Part shown: positions 1 to 8,428 of the stretch, in pieces
How positions within the stretch are numbered: position 1 is the first letter of the stretch
How the letters are laid out: each line of letters begins with the position of its first letter
Assembly: GCA_050947015.1 (NCBI GenBank)
Contig: JBMNVT010000009.1
Span: 33,462 to 97,461 of the forward strand
Source: CAKXIK01 sp050947015
GTDB lineage: Bacteria; Bacillota; Clostridia; Oscillospirales; Acutalibacteraceae
Direction: 5' to 3'
DNA: 64,000 nucleotides
Translations under genes and position numbers: made by a program
Notes under the pieces: generated by a model
Seen by the model: only the letters and a program-made list of their open reading frames with translations
Databases searched by the model: none
What the model was told of the DNA's origin: nothing

Positions 1-573
1 CAGACGTTTGAAATCGATTACACGGGGGTATGCGCTTGCGCCGGCAACAATCATCTTCGGCTTGGCCTGCAGTGCCTGATCCATCAGCGTGTCATAATTG
101 ATGACGTGCGTTTGAGGATCGACGCCGTACGAAACAAAATTAAAGTATTTGCCGGAAATGTTGACCGGAGAACCATGCGTCAGGTGTCCACCCTCGGAAA
201 GATTCATTCCCATGACGGTATCGCCCGGGTTGAGCAACGAAAAATAGACGGCAGTATTCGCCTGCGCGCCGGAATGCGGCTGCACATTCGCGTGCTCGGC
301 ACCGAACAGCTGGCAGGCGCGCTGACGAGCAAGTTCCTCCACCACATCAACTTCCTGACAGCCGCCGTAATAACGCTTGCCCGGATAGCCTTCGGCATAT
401 TTATTGGTCAGGATGCTTCCCATAGCCGCCATTACCGCCGGCGAAACAATGTTTTCAGAGGCAATCAGTTCCAGGTTCCTGCGTTGACGGGCAAGCTCCT
501 TCTGCATGGCTTCACCGACTTCGGGATCAAAACTTTTTACAAGTCCGATCGTGTCCATCATATTCTCATACAT
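1..573 (-). CDS. glyA: Serine hydroxymethyltransferase, N-terminal part (gene runs off the window)
   Basis: This PLP enzyme interconverts serine and glycine and loads one-carbon units onto tetrahydrofolate in the cytosol. The visible 191 residues begin MYENMMDTIGLVKSFDPEV and contain the family's N-terminal signatures: LELIASENIVS, the YAEGYPGKRYYGG block that binds substrate carboxylate and PLP phosphate, AQANTAVYF and SEGGHLTHGS. The PLP lysine lies beyond the window edge. The start is set by an AGGAAG ribosome binding site just upstream. A good promoter lies about 110 bases further up, so the gene is probably transcribed alone or leads its unit. Identification is secure; only the 5' portion is present. 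Confidence 0.97.
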   Translation of the reverse strand, partial: MYENMMDTIGLVKSFDPEVGEAMQKELARQRRNLELIASENIVSPAVMAAMGSILTNKYAEGYPGKRYYGGCQEVDVVEELARQRACQLFGAEHANVQPHSGAQANTAVYFSLLNPGDTVMGMNLSEGGHLTHGSPVNISGKYFNFVSYGVDPQTHVINYDTLMDQALQAKPKMIVAGASAYPRVIDFKRL

Positions 574-684
574 TTCGATCTTCCTTTCTTACTTGTGACC
601 ATGCCGTTTGCCCAATCCGCCCCCCAGAGCACAGCGACGACAAAAAATTCCGATTACTCTGCACAGTCAGCCTGATATGCGAAT

Positions 685-713
685 ATTATACAACTTCCGG
701 ACGGGCTTGACAA
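685..713 (-). promoter_or_regulatory. Promoter of glyA
   Basis: On the minus strand TTGTCA and TATAAT are separated by exactly 17 bases, giving a roughly 105-base 5' leader before glyA. No known riboswitch is recognised in that leader. The rest of the 400-base gap between glyA and the ABC genes holds the divergent promoter at 916-944 and nothing else I recognise. Confidence 0.8.
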
Positions 714-915
714 GGGTTTGCTGCGCACGAAAAACGAAGAAAGAAGCTTTTCTTTTTTGACCGCTTGTATGAGACGGAGCAAATGATTTCAGATTGCATG
801 CAAAACAGCCCGACTGCAAAAATAACAGGATTGTCACTCGGCAGTCATGGCGGCGTCACCGTACCGTGTTATCATAAAGGTATCTTCTGCTGCGATTTAA
901 GTCCTGTAACGGCGG

Positions 916-944
916 TTGCAAAACCTTTGCTCAGCCGTTACAAT
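916..944 (+). promoter_or_regulatory. Promoter of the ABC exporter operon
   Basis: TTGCAA and TACAAT with a 17-base spacer lie about 30 bases before the ATPase start, so the leader is short. No paired two-component system is adjacent, and I see no clear operator dyad. Confidence 0.75.
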
Positions 945-975
945 AAAAACAGAACAGAAAAAAGAGGGGCTTTGA

Positions 976-1677
976 ATGAATATTCTGCAGGTGGAGCATC
1001 TGACAAAAACATACGGAAGCGGCGAAACGGCGGTACATGCGCTGCGCGATGTATCCTTTACCGTGGCAAAAGGTGAGTTTACCGCGATTATCGGGCCTTC
1101 CGGCTCCGGAAAATCCACTCTGCTGCATATTCTGGGCGGGGTGGATGTTCCGACAAGCGGCCGTGTGCTGGTAGACGGCACAGACCTTGGAACCCTGGAC
1201 GAAACACAGCTGGCAATTTTTCGCAGACGGCAAATCGGTTTAATTTATCAATTTTACAACCTGATTCCTGTTTTGACGGTGGAGGAAAACATGAAGCTTC
1301 CGGTATTGCTGGACGGACATCAACCGGATCCGGGACAATTTTGCGAGCTGACCGAAACGCTTGCGCTGAAGGAACGGCTCAGACATCTGCCGAACCAGCT
1401 TTCCGGCGGACAGCAGCAGCGCGTTTCCATCGGCCGCGCACTGATTAACCACCCTGCAATTGTTTTGGCCGATGAACCAACCGGAAACCTTGACAGTCGA
1501 AACAGTGCCGAAATTTTGGAGCTGCTGAAGCTTTCTCACACAAAGTATCATCAGACGCTGCTTGTGATTACGCACGATGAACACATTGCCATGCAGGCAG
1601 ATCGCATTCTGGCCATTGAGGATGGGCGCATTGCCGGAGACGACAGGATTCCCCACAGCAGAGAGGCGGAAAAATGA
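976..1677 (+). CDS. ABC transporter ATP-binding protein (MacB/BceA/LolD type)
   Basis: The 233-residue protein is the cytosolic ATPase that energises the FtsX-like permease encoded next. Walker A GPSGSGKS is at residues 40-47, a Q-loop Gln near 92, signature LSGGQ at 142-146, Walker B VLADEP at 163-168 and the H-loop His at about 200. The start of the helical segment (YNLIPVLTVEENM) is typical of the MacB/BceA branch, whose members drive mechanotransmission-type removal of peptide antibiotics or lipoproteins. The start follows a GAGGGG ribosome binding site. Its stop overlaps the permease start (ATGA), so the two genes are translationally coupled. Substrate cannot be told from sequence. Confidence 0.92.
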   Translation: MNILQVEHLTKTYGSGETAVHALRDVSFTVAKGEFTAIIGPSGSGKSTLLHILGGVDVPTSGRVLVDGTDLGTLDETQLAIFRRRQIGLIYQFYNLIPVLTVEENMKLPVLLDGHQPDPGQFCELTETLALKERLRHLPNQLSGGQQQRVSIGRALINHPAIVLADEPTGNLDSRNSAEILELLKLSHTKYHQTLLVITHDEHIAMQADRILAIEDGRIAGDDRIPHSREAEK

Positions 1678-4271
1678 TGAATGTAATGTCCCATCTGACG
1701 CTGCAGTGCTTGTGGAAAAACAAGCGGCGCACGCTGGTAACCATCATCGGCATCGTCATTTCCGCTGCGATGATTTCCGGCGTTTCCACATTCGCACAAT
1801 CCATTCTCGATTGGATGATCCGCGACGAAATTGCATCTTCCGGCAACTGGCATGTGCGTTATTATAATGTTGCAGCAGACAAGCTTCCTCTGTTTGAGCG
1901 GGACAGCGAAACCGAAATCTGCTCCGCTGAAAAAGAGGTTGGCTATGCGCTGCTGAAAGGCTCCCAAAATCAGGCTAAACCATATATTTTTCTGTCTGCA
2001 CGGTCGGCTGCGGCATTTGAAAACCTTCCGCTGACGCTCATTAACGGGCGCTTGCCGAACAACAGCCACGAAATCGTCATTGCACAGCATATCATTGATA
2101 ACGGCGGCGTTTCTTTATCCATCGGCCAGCAGCTTACTCTGCAGCTTGGCCGACGCAGAGCTTCGGAACTGGTGCAGCAGAACGGCGACAGCAGCTTTTG
2201 GCCGGACCAGTCCACGCCGTTCGGCTCTTACGGCTCTGAAACCCTGACCGACGATCGCACCGAAACTTATACCATTGTTGGCATTGCGGCACGGCCAAAC
2301 TCAGAACCGTATGTTGCGCCGGGGTACTCTGCCTTTACCCTTCTCGACGGAGAAGAGCTTTTCTCCGATGACCGGCTGACGCTTTCCGTAGCGGTTCGGC
2401 AGATCAATTTTTCGCTGTATAAGCATGCGGAAACGCTGATGAAAAGCGCCGGAGGAGAGGTAAGAAACATTGAATACCACTCCTACCTGCTGCAATATTA
2501 CCGTTTAACCCGGTATTCTTCTCTGAACCGGACGCTGGACATGATCGTGCTGTTTATTGTTCTGGTGATTATGATTGGTTCCGTTGCGCTGATTTACAAC
2601 TCTTTTTCCATCTCGCTGGCCGAGCGTTCCCGGTTTTTAGGGATGCTTTCCAGTGTTGGCGCCACACAACGACAAAAGCGCAACTCCGTATTTTTTGAGG
2701 GACTGATTCTTGGCGCAGTCAGTATTCCCACCGGGATTCTGTGCGGAATCGGCGGAATCGGAATCACGCTCGCGCTGATTCGCCCGATGCTGATGCAGCT
2801 GACCGATAATAACATTTCGGTACAGCTTGCCGTCTCGCCGTGGTCCATCGGATTTTCCATCCTGTTTTCTGCGCTGACCATACTGATTTCCTCGCTGATT
2901 CCAGCCAGACGTGCCGCAAAAATTGCTCCGATTGATGCGATTCGCCAAACAAGGGAAATCAGGCTGACGATTCGAAATGTGCGCACCAGCTCGTTAACTC
3001 GCAAACTGTTCGGACTTGAGGGCGAGCTGGCACTGAAAAATTTGAAACGGAACAAGAGACGCTATCGTTCCACAATCGTTTCCCTTTCGATCAGCATTTC
3101 GCTTTTTTTGACAATTTCTTTTTTTGGCCAGCAGCTCGGTACCATGAGCGAAATAGTAAGCGACAACACGCCGTGTGATGTAAAAATCACCGTCTTTTCC
3201 GCACAGCCTTCCGACTTTGCCCTGCTTCGGAAGGTCTCCGCGTTGGAATACGCTGATCGGTCGCAGCTGCTGGACATACTTTACGCACGCCTTCTCGTTT
3301 CACCGGAAACGCTTTCTCCCGTGCTTCAAAACAGCACAAGCTCGTTCAGCGACGCTTCTTCTCAGGGCGAGCTTCAGGTCTATGTCCCGATCATTGCGCT
3401 GCAGGATAGCGCTTTTGAAGAATATCTGGAGCAAAACGGCATTGATTCCTCGCAATTCGACGGTGATGCGCTGCAAGTGGTGCTCGTTAATCGAGGGAAG
3501 CTCTTTGTTGAAGAAAAATATGTAAGCGGCGCCTTTTTTGCCGTGTCTCCGGTCGGTTCAACGCTCAGATTTCTCGCGGATGACGATTCTCTCCGCTCCG
3601 TTTCACTAGCTGCGCAGGCCGGCTTGCCGCCGGATGAAGTCACTCTGCAGAACGGGACCGCCTGTCTGCTGGTTACTTCCTACTCCATTCTGCAGACACA
3701 TACGAAAGATTTGGCGGCGTATCATCATGCAGAACTGAGAACGCTCTCCCGCCGCGATGAACTGTTTGTCAGGGAAGCAAAAAAGATTCTTAAGCCAGTG
3801 GACTCCGATCGTATTTATCTGACAAATTATGCGGCCGATATGCGCAGTCAGCGTAACGGCCAGATTATTGTCTCTATTTTTGTTTACGGGTTTATTATTC
3901 TGATTACACTGATTTGCATCGCCAATGTGTTCAATACTGTCTCCACTGGGATGGCGCTGCGAAGACGGGAATTTGCCATGCTGAAATCGATCGGTATGAC
4001 CCCGGCAAGCATCAACCGGATGGTTTGGTACGAAAGCTTCTTTTACGGCTTCAAGGCGCTGTTATACGGTCTGCCGACCAGCTTTCTGCTGATGTTGGCG
4101 CTTAGCCGGATTATTCTTTCTTCTTTTGTTTATGCATTTGAAATCCCCTGGAAGGCGCTTGGCATTGCTGTTGTCTCGGTTTTTCTGCTGATTTTGATGA
4201 TTATGCTTCGCTCTGCTTCCGCAATGAAACGGGAATCCATTGTCGATGCGCTGAAGCAGGAAAACATTTAG
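1674..4271 (+). CDS. FtsX-like ABC transporter permease (large, two FtsX domains)
   Basis: At 865 residues this is the membrane partner of the preceding ATPase. A first membrane segment lies at residues 21-40, followed by a large extracellular domain. Three segments at about 283-412 form the first FtsX core, and another segment at about 465-485 is followed by a second extracellular domain. A final three-helix FtsX core covers the last 130 residues. This duplicated layout is that of the lipoprotein/antimicrobial-peptide FtsX permeases rather than the four-helix MacB. No histidine kinase or response regulator is beside it, unlike classical BceRSAB loci, so a detoxification role is only inferred. 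The start overlaps the ATPase stop. Confidence 0.9.
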   Translation: MMNVMSHLTLQCLWKNKRRTLVTIIGIVISAAMISGVSTFAQSILDWMIRDEIASSGNWHVRYYNVAADKLPLFERDSETEICSAEKEVGYALLKGSQNQAKPYIFLSARSAAAFENLPLTLINGRLPNNSHEIVIAQHIIDNGGVSLSIGQQLTLQLGRRRASELVQQNGDSSFWPDQSTPFGSYGSETLTDDRTETYTIVGIAARPNSEPYVAPGYSAFTLLDGEELFSDDRLTLSVAVRQINFSLYKHAETLMKSAGGEVRNIEYHSYLLQYYRLTRYSSLNRTLDMIVLFIVLVIMIGSVALIYNSFSISLAERSRFLGMLSSVGATQRQKRNSVFFEGLILGAVSIPTGILCGIGGIGITLALIRPMLMQLTDNNISVQLAVSPWSIGFSILFSALTILISSLIPARRAAKIAPIDAIRQTREIRLTIRNVRTSSLTRKLFGLEGELALKNLKRNKRRYRSTIVSLSISISLFLTISFFGQQLGTMSEIVSDNTPCDVKITVFSAQPSDFALLRKVSALEYADRSQLLDILYARLLVSPETLSPVLQNSTSSFSDASSQGELQVYVPIIALQDSAFEEYLEQNGIDSSQFDGDALQVVLVNRGKLFVEEKYVSGAFFAVSPVGSTLRFLADDDSLRSVSLAAQAGLPPDEVTLQNGTACLLVTSYSILQTHTKDLAAYHHAELRTLSRRDELFVREAKKILKPVDSDRIYLTNYAADMRSQRNGQIIVSIFVYGFIILITLICIANVFNTVSTGMALRRREFAMLKSIGMTPASINRMVWYESFFYGFKALLYGLPTSFLLMLALSRIILSSFVYAFEIPWKALGIAVVSVFLLILMIMLRSASAMKRESIVDALKQENI

Positions 4272-4356
4272 CTGGTATTACAGTTTCAAAATTGGGCGCG
4301 CGGCGCTTTATACGGCAGTTTTTATCATTTCATATTTGCTTTTCTCCGAAAACAGG

Positions 4357-4385
4357 TCGACAAGTCCATCGGTTTCCTGTATAAT
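4357..4385 (+). promoter_or_regulatory. Promoter of a candidate small RNA
   Basis: TCGACA and TATAAT are separated by exactly 17 bases. No coding region follows on this strand before the terminator about 115 bases downstream. The next gene is convergent, so the promoter appears to serve a non-coding transcript. Confidence 0.65.
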
Positions 4386-4391
4386 AGAAAT

Positions 4392-4503
4392 TGTATTATT
4401 CTAATAATACGGCCCCGCAATGGGTCCCCGACAACCGAGCAGCCGGTCGATCGGGACAAAAAGAGAGATGATCCTGCCTTGCGAAGGACCATCTCTCTTT
4501 TTT
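4392..4503 (+). ncRNA. Candidate free-standing structured small RNA (about 112 nt)
   Basis: The transcript predicted from the promoter at 4357-4385 folds into a series of hairpins. There is an AT stem at 4393-4410 (GTATTATT pairs with AATAATAC) and a GGCCC/GGGTC stem-loop at 4411-4426. A stem GTCCCCGA (4424-4431) with TCGGGAC (4451-4457) encloses an ACCG/CGGT hairpin. An intrinsic terminator follows. The second and third helices share bases and could be alternative folds, as in a switch. There is no ORF of note and no downstream gene. I do not recognise it as SRP RNA, 6S RNA, tmRNA, RNase P or a known riboswitch. It could instead be only the 3' UTR of the permease mRNA. Confidence 0.45.
4458..4503. 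terminator. Bidirectional intrinsic terminator
   Basis: An AAAGAGAGATG arm pairs with CATCTCTCTTT around a structured loop, with T-runs on both strands. It ends the plus-strand transcript and also the minus-strand trhP unit. Confidence 0.85.
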
Positions 4504-4538
4504 GTTCCGGAAAACCTGATTTTTTAACAATTGAATGG

Positions 4539-5768
4539 TTATTTTTTCTGCCTGCGCAAAAGCGAGCCAGGCATAGCAGGCACCGGGCAGCGCATGGAAA
4601 ATGGCATGGTCGCGTGCGGTACGGCATTGATTGGCTCTCCATTTTCGCCGCGCAGCTCCTCCACCCGTAGTTTCAGCGGCTTGACGCCCGGCTGCAGCAA
4701 TTCCAGCTCGTCTCCTTCAAAAAAACGATTCCGCTGCGAAGCCTGCAGAATTCCTTCGGACGATCCGGTTACCAACGCAACAACCTCATAATCCCGCACA
4801 TATCCTCCTGAATTCAGGTTTTGACCCGGTTCATCACCGAAGAAGAAGCCGGTGCAGTATTCCCGGTGGCTGATTTTATTGACCTCCTCCAAAACCCACG
4901 GTTCTGGTTTTCGACCGGCCAGTGCGGCATCCAGCGCCTGACGGTAAGCATTGGTCATCAGAGCGACATAATAGGCGGATTTTGCACGTCCTTCAATTTT
5001 GAAACTGGTCACACCCGCGTCCAGCAGTTCCGGAAGATGTTCAATCATACACAGATCGCGGGAATTGAGAATGTAGGTTCCCCTCTCGTCTTCTCCAATC
5101 GGAAAATATTGACCGGGGCGCTTCTCTTCTGTCAGGTGATACTTCCAACGGCACGGTTGAGCACAGTCGCCGCGGTTTGAATCGCGCCCGGTGAGGTAAC
5201 TGGAAAGCAAGCAGCGCCCGGAAAACGAAACGCACATCGCTCCATGAACGAACGCTTCAATTTCCATATCTGCCGGGATTTTTTGACGCATGGTTTTCAA
5301 TTCCGCAAGAGACAGCTCCCGTGCCGGAACGACACGGCGCGCCCCCTGCTCGTAAAAGAAAGCAGCAGCCTCAGCATTGACCACGCCGGCCTGTGTGGAA
5401 ACATGAATTTCCGCCTGCGGTAATTCCCGTCGAAGCACACGCAGAACGCCGAGGTCGGAAACAAGGTACGCGTCCACTCCCGCGCGCGCTGTCTGCTGCA
5501 GAAACCCCGGCAGCTGCTCCATATCTGCCTCGTGCGGAACAATATTGCAGGTCACATAAACTCTGACGCCATGTCCGTGAGCAAAACGGACAGATTCCTC
5601 CATCTGCTCCAACGTGAAATTTGACGGAGCTGTGCGCATGCCGAACGATTTCCCTGCCAAATAGACTGCATCGGCGCCAAAACGCACTGCGGCCTCCAAC
5701 CGGGCCGGGTCTCCCGCCGGGGCAAGCAGCTCCGGCCGCCGGAACGAACTGTTCTGTAAACCTGTCAT
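4539..5768 (-). CDS. trhP: U32-family tRNA hydroxylation protein (TrhP/YrrO-like)
   Basis: The 409-residue protein begins with the RPELLAPAGDPARLEAA block and carries the U32 signature EAFVHGAMCVSFSGRC, with further cysteines (DCAQPC) that in this family bind an iron-sulfur cluster. Despite the name peptidase U32, family members studied in E. coli and Bacillus (TrhP, RlhA) hydroxylate RNA; TrhP acts on uridine 34 of tRNAs with prephenate as donor. The start overlaps the mltG stop (ATGA), matching the mltG (yrrL) and yrrN/yrrO neighbourhood of Bacillus, which favours TrhP over RlhA. Whether it acts on tRNA here is inference. Confidence 0.88.
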   Translation of the reverse strand: MTGLQNSSFRRPELLAPAGDPARLEAAVRFGADAVYLAGKSFGMRTAPSNFTLEQMEESVRFAHGHGVRVYVTCNIVPHEADMEQLPGFLQQTARAGVDAYLVSDLGVLRVLRRELPQAEIHVSTQAGVVNAEAAAFFYEQGARRVVPARELSLAELKTMRQKIPADMEIEAFVHGAMCVSFSGRCLLSSYLTGRDSNRGDCAQPCRWKYHLTEEKRPGQYFPIGEDERGTYILNSRDLCMIEHLPELLDAGVTSFKIEGRAKSAYYVALMTNAYRQALDAALAGRKPEPWVLEEVNKISHREYCTGFFFGDEPGQNLNSGGYVRDYEVVALVTGSSEGILQASQRNRFFEGDELELLQPGVKPLKLRVEELRGENGEPINAVPHATMPFSMRCPVPAMPGSLLRRQKK

Positions 5769-7159
5769 TGGGCAGCTTCCTCCGAAGAAGCCGCTTCAGA
5801 GGAAACCGGCTGCACCGCCTGCGCTTTGGCACTATTGCGTTCATGCTGTGCCAGCGTAGCGGCGTAGTACGTCTTACCGTTCACATCGGCCACAAAATAG
5901 TAGTACTTCGTTTGTTTGGGATAAAGTACAGCGTTGATAGCGTCCAGACCCGGGTTGCAGATCGGCCCGACCGGCAGCCCGTCGCAGACATAGGTATCAT
6001 AGGTTCCGGCGTATTTGGCGTCAAGCTTCTGTTCGTAATACGTCGTCGGATCCGACTGCAGTTTGGGGTAAGTGCCGGAGGCATTCAGCCGATTATGAAA
6101 CACCGAAGAGATCAGGTACATATCCTCTTTGGTTCCAGCTTCCTTCTGAACCATAGACGCCAAAATCAGCACCTGATCCATCGTCATCCCCAATTTTTCG
6201 GCGCGCTCATACATTTCCGCGGTAATCCGCTGAGTGTAAATATTGTTTAGAAAACGCCTCAGCGCCGTTTTTGGATTCTCATACATATAAAAATCGTAAG
6301 TGTCCGGAAAGAGGTAACCCTCCAGCCGGAAAGCACGCTGGCCTGCGTTCGGGATTGCCTGAATCAGTTTATTGCCCGCAGCAATTTCATATTCATTGAC
6401 GGCAGCGATAAAGTCATCCGCCGAACAGACGCTGGCCGCCTCCAGTTTGGCGGCAATCTGCGCAACGGTTTCGCCTTCGGTAAAGGTCAGTGTAACAATA
6501 TCCGTCCGGTTGGAACTATTGTGCAGGGCGTTAATCAGCGCCTCATAATCCATATCTGTCTGGATAGTGTAGGAGCCGGGCAGGTAACTTGCCTTTGTCA
6601 GCTTTGCATAAATCTGATAAAACCACCGCTGTCTGACGGCGCCTGACTGAACCAGCTGATCGACCACTTCGTCATCGGTGGTCTCCGGCGTAATTTCAAT
6701 CACAGCGTCTTTTTCCGTGCGATTGACCCCCAGAAGATCGTACGCGCCGGCAATAATCACCTGAGAAAGAGCAATGGCGATCAACCCAACGACAGAAAGA
6801 TAAATAATCCTGTTCAGACAGCCGTTCTTTTTTTTACGGCGCAGCTTTTTTTTCTTTTTCGGCTTCGCCGCTTTTTCGACAGGCTGCTGCTCTTTTTGAC
6901 TGCGGAATTCCTTGCTGCAGCTGTAAAGTTCTTCTTCGGAAGCGGCGGATGAATCCCGCGCCGCGGCATTCGGAAAAAAGTCGATATCGCCTTCCGAAGG
7001 TTCGGAGGCCGAAATATCAATTCTGAAATTTTCAATTTTCTTTTCGCGTTTTGCCTTCAGCTCCGCCTCCAGCTCATTCAAATTTTTTTCCGGCTCCTCC
7101 CCGCCGGAATAAATGCGATTTTCATCTTCCGGCTGAATTGGATTCCTGTTTTCTTCCAT
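5765..7159 (-). CDS. mltG: Endolytic murein transglycosylase MltG (YceG-like)
   Basis: This membrane-anchored lytic transglycosylase cleaves nascent glycan strands and so sets their length. A charged, Lys-rich cytosolic stretch is followed by one membrane helix at about residues 118-140. The extracellular YceG domain has LQSDPTTYY, the catalytic-glutamate region ASMVQKEAGTKEDM and the C-terminal NPGLDAINAVLYP block. I chose the ATG giving MEENRN, 12 bases after AAAGGA; an in-frame ATG abuts that site (see findings) and longer N-termini look unlike the family. A short A/S/E-rich tail ends the protein. It lies between the folate cyclo-ligase gene and trhP. Confidence 0.93.
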   Translation of the reverse strand: MEENRNPIQPEDENRIYSGGEEPEKNLNELEAELKAKREKKIENFRIDISASEPSEGDIDFFPNAAARDSSAASEEELYSCSKEFRSQKEQQPVEKAAKPKKKKKLRRKKKNGCLNRIIYLSVVGLIAIALSQVIIAGAYDLLGVNRTEKDAVIEITPETTDDEVVDQLVQSGAVRQRWFYQIYAKLTKASYLPGSYTIQTDMDYEALINALHNSSNRTDIVTLTFTEGETVAQIAAKLEAASVCSADDFIAAVNEYEIAAGNKLIQAIPNAGQRAFRLEGYLFPDTYDFYMYENPKTALRRFLNNIYTQRITAEMYERAEKLGMTMDQVLILASMVQKEAGTKEDMYLISSVFHNRLNASGTYPKLQSDPTTYYEQKLDAKYAGTYDTYVCDGLPVGPICNPGLDAINAVLYPKQTKYYYFVADVNGKTYYAATLAQHERNSAKAQAVQPVSSEAASSEEAAQ

Positions 7160-7202
7160 AGCAATGACCATTCCTTTCACCGAGCGGAGATTACTGCCCG
7201 CG

Positions 7203-7811
7203 TTACCTTGTTTGTGCAGGCAGTCCGGACGGCACCGCATACGCAGTTTTTTCTGTGATAATCCAGTCTACCGGACGGTCAAAACGCCCGTGCGGCAGAG
7301 CTGCAAGCAGATTTTCCTCATAGCAGATTCCGACGGTTTTACCCGGAAATCCCGCCAAAAAGCGATCGTAATAGCCTTTTCCATAGCCCAGCCGATAACC
7401 GGCCGGGTCGAAGCTGATGCCGGGCACTACGCACAGGCTCCGTTTTGTCGCCCGCGCCGGAGGGCATTGCTCCGGAACCGGTTCCCGAACGCCGAAAGAG
7501 CCCGGCGCAAGATCTTGAGGCCTTTCAATCAGATAAAAACGCATTTCTCTGGTACCCGGAACGCATCTGGGCGCCGCCACAGCCTTCCCCTGTGTCCATC
7601 CGGCCTGAATGAGCCAGATAGTATCAATTTCCATCGGCGGTTTGGAAACATAAATAAAAAGCGTGTCACAAGCTCGATATTGCGGCAGAGAAAGCAGCCG
7701 CGCGGCAATTTTGAGATCCTTCCGCCGTTTTTCTTCCGGCGAAAGCCGCTCCCGCAGCTGCCGGTTCTGCGCGCGCAGGCGATCTTTTTCCGCACGGATA
7801 TCCTTTAACAT
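7203..7811 (-). CDS. 5-formyltetrahydrofolate cyclo-ligase
   Basis: The enzyme converts 5-formyl-THF to 5,10-methenyl-THF with ATP, returning the storage folate to one-carbon metabolism. The 202-residue protein has the expected basic N-terminus (RAQNRQLRERLSPEEK), a central KPPMEIDT block and the diagnostic GYGKGYYDRFL motif followed by VGICYEENLL. The ATG lies inside the end of the upstream DJ-1 gene (ATGCAATGTTAA arrangement), so translation is probably coupled. It fits functionally with glyA in the same window. Confidence 0.92.
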   Translation of the reverse strand: MLKDIRAEKDRLRAQNRQLRERLSPEEKRRKDLKIAARLLSLPQYRACDTLFIYVSKPPMEIDTIWLIQAGWTQGKAVAAPRCVPGTREMRFYLIERPQDLAPGSFGVREPVPEQCPPARATKRSLCVVPGISFDPAGYRLGYGKGYYDRFLAGFPGKTVGICYEENLLAALPHGRFDRPVDWIITEKTAYAVPSGLPAQTR

Positions 7812-8341
7812 TGCATTCCCGCCCGTAACGCGTCCGCCTGCTCCCGACCGCAAAGCTCTGCTACAATTTCAAGGGCAAACGGAATTGCCGAACCGGGACC
7901 GTTGGCCGTAATCAAATTTCCATCGCGGCAGACGGCTGTTTCGGCAAACTCTGCACCTTTAAGCTCGTTTTCAAACCCCGGAAAGCACGTTGCTTTCTTC
8001 CCTTGCAGCAAACCCATGTGCCCCAAAATGGAGGGCGCCGCGCAAATAGCACAGATTCTTTTTTCGTTTTCCGCGCAAAAGCGAACCATGGCACGCACCG
8101 TTTCCGAATGCTCCAAATTTAGTGTACCGGGCATTCCACCCGGCAAAATCACCATTTCAAGGCCGTCGGTAACAGCTTCCTCCGCCGCAAAATCGGCTGC
8201 AACAACGATACCATGTGCGCCGCGAACCGCGCGGTCCGGCACCCCGACCGTCGCCACCTGCAGATGCGCACGGCGCAGGACGTCTACAACCGCCACCGCC
8301 TCAATTTCCTCAAAACCCGGCGCAAGAAAAACATAAATCAT
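7805..8341 (-). CDS. DJ-1/PfpI family protein (YajL/ThiJ type)
   Basis: The 178-residue protein belongs to the DJ-1 superfamily of glutamine-amidotransferase-like folds, reported as glyoxalases, chaperones or deglycases. It has the DJ-1-type nucleophile elbow ICAAPSIL with Cys at residue 100, the conserved Glu in PGFEEIEA near residue 14 and the PGG oxyanion region ILPGGMPG. The short DJ-1 length without insertions argues against the PfpI protease group. It overlaps the next gene by a few bases. The exact substrate is not evident. Confidence 0.9.
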   Translation of the reverse strand: MIYVFLAPGFEEIEAVAVVDVLRRAHLQVATVGVPDRAVRGAHGIVVAADFAAEEAVTDGLEMVILPGGMPGTLNLEHSETVRAMVRFCAENEKRICAICAAPSILGHMGLLQGKKATCFPGFENELKGAEFAETAVCRDGNLITANGPGSAIPFALEIVAELCGREQADALRAGMQC

Positions 8342-8428
8342 TTCAAAACCCTCATTCTTTCTGAATTGATTTCACATGATATGAATGCGGCTAAAATGCG
8401 GATTCCGTAAAAGGCCGCAAAACGTTTT

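Noticed and set aside
106..675. Plus-strand ORF of 189 codons opposite glyA
   Set aside because: It is the antisense reading of the clearly conserved glyA gene and has no ribosome binding site or family features.
745..770. Possible hairpin with T-run upstream of the ABC operon
   Set aside because: The arms AAGAAAGAAG and CTTTTCTTTT match only partly; it is an A/T-rich stretch rather than a stable terminator.
4390..4460. Purine-type or other known riboswitch
   Set aside because: AATAATACGG and paired segments look superficially similar, but the invariant loop and junction bases of the purine class are absent and no gene follows.
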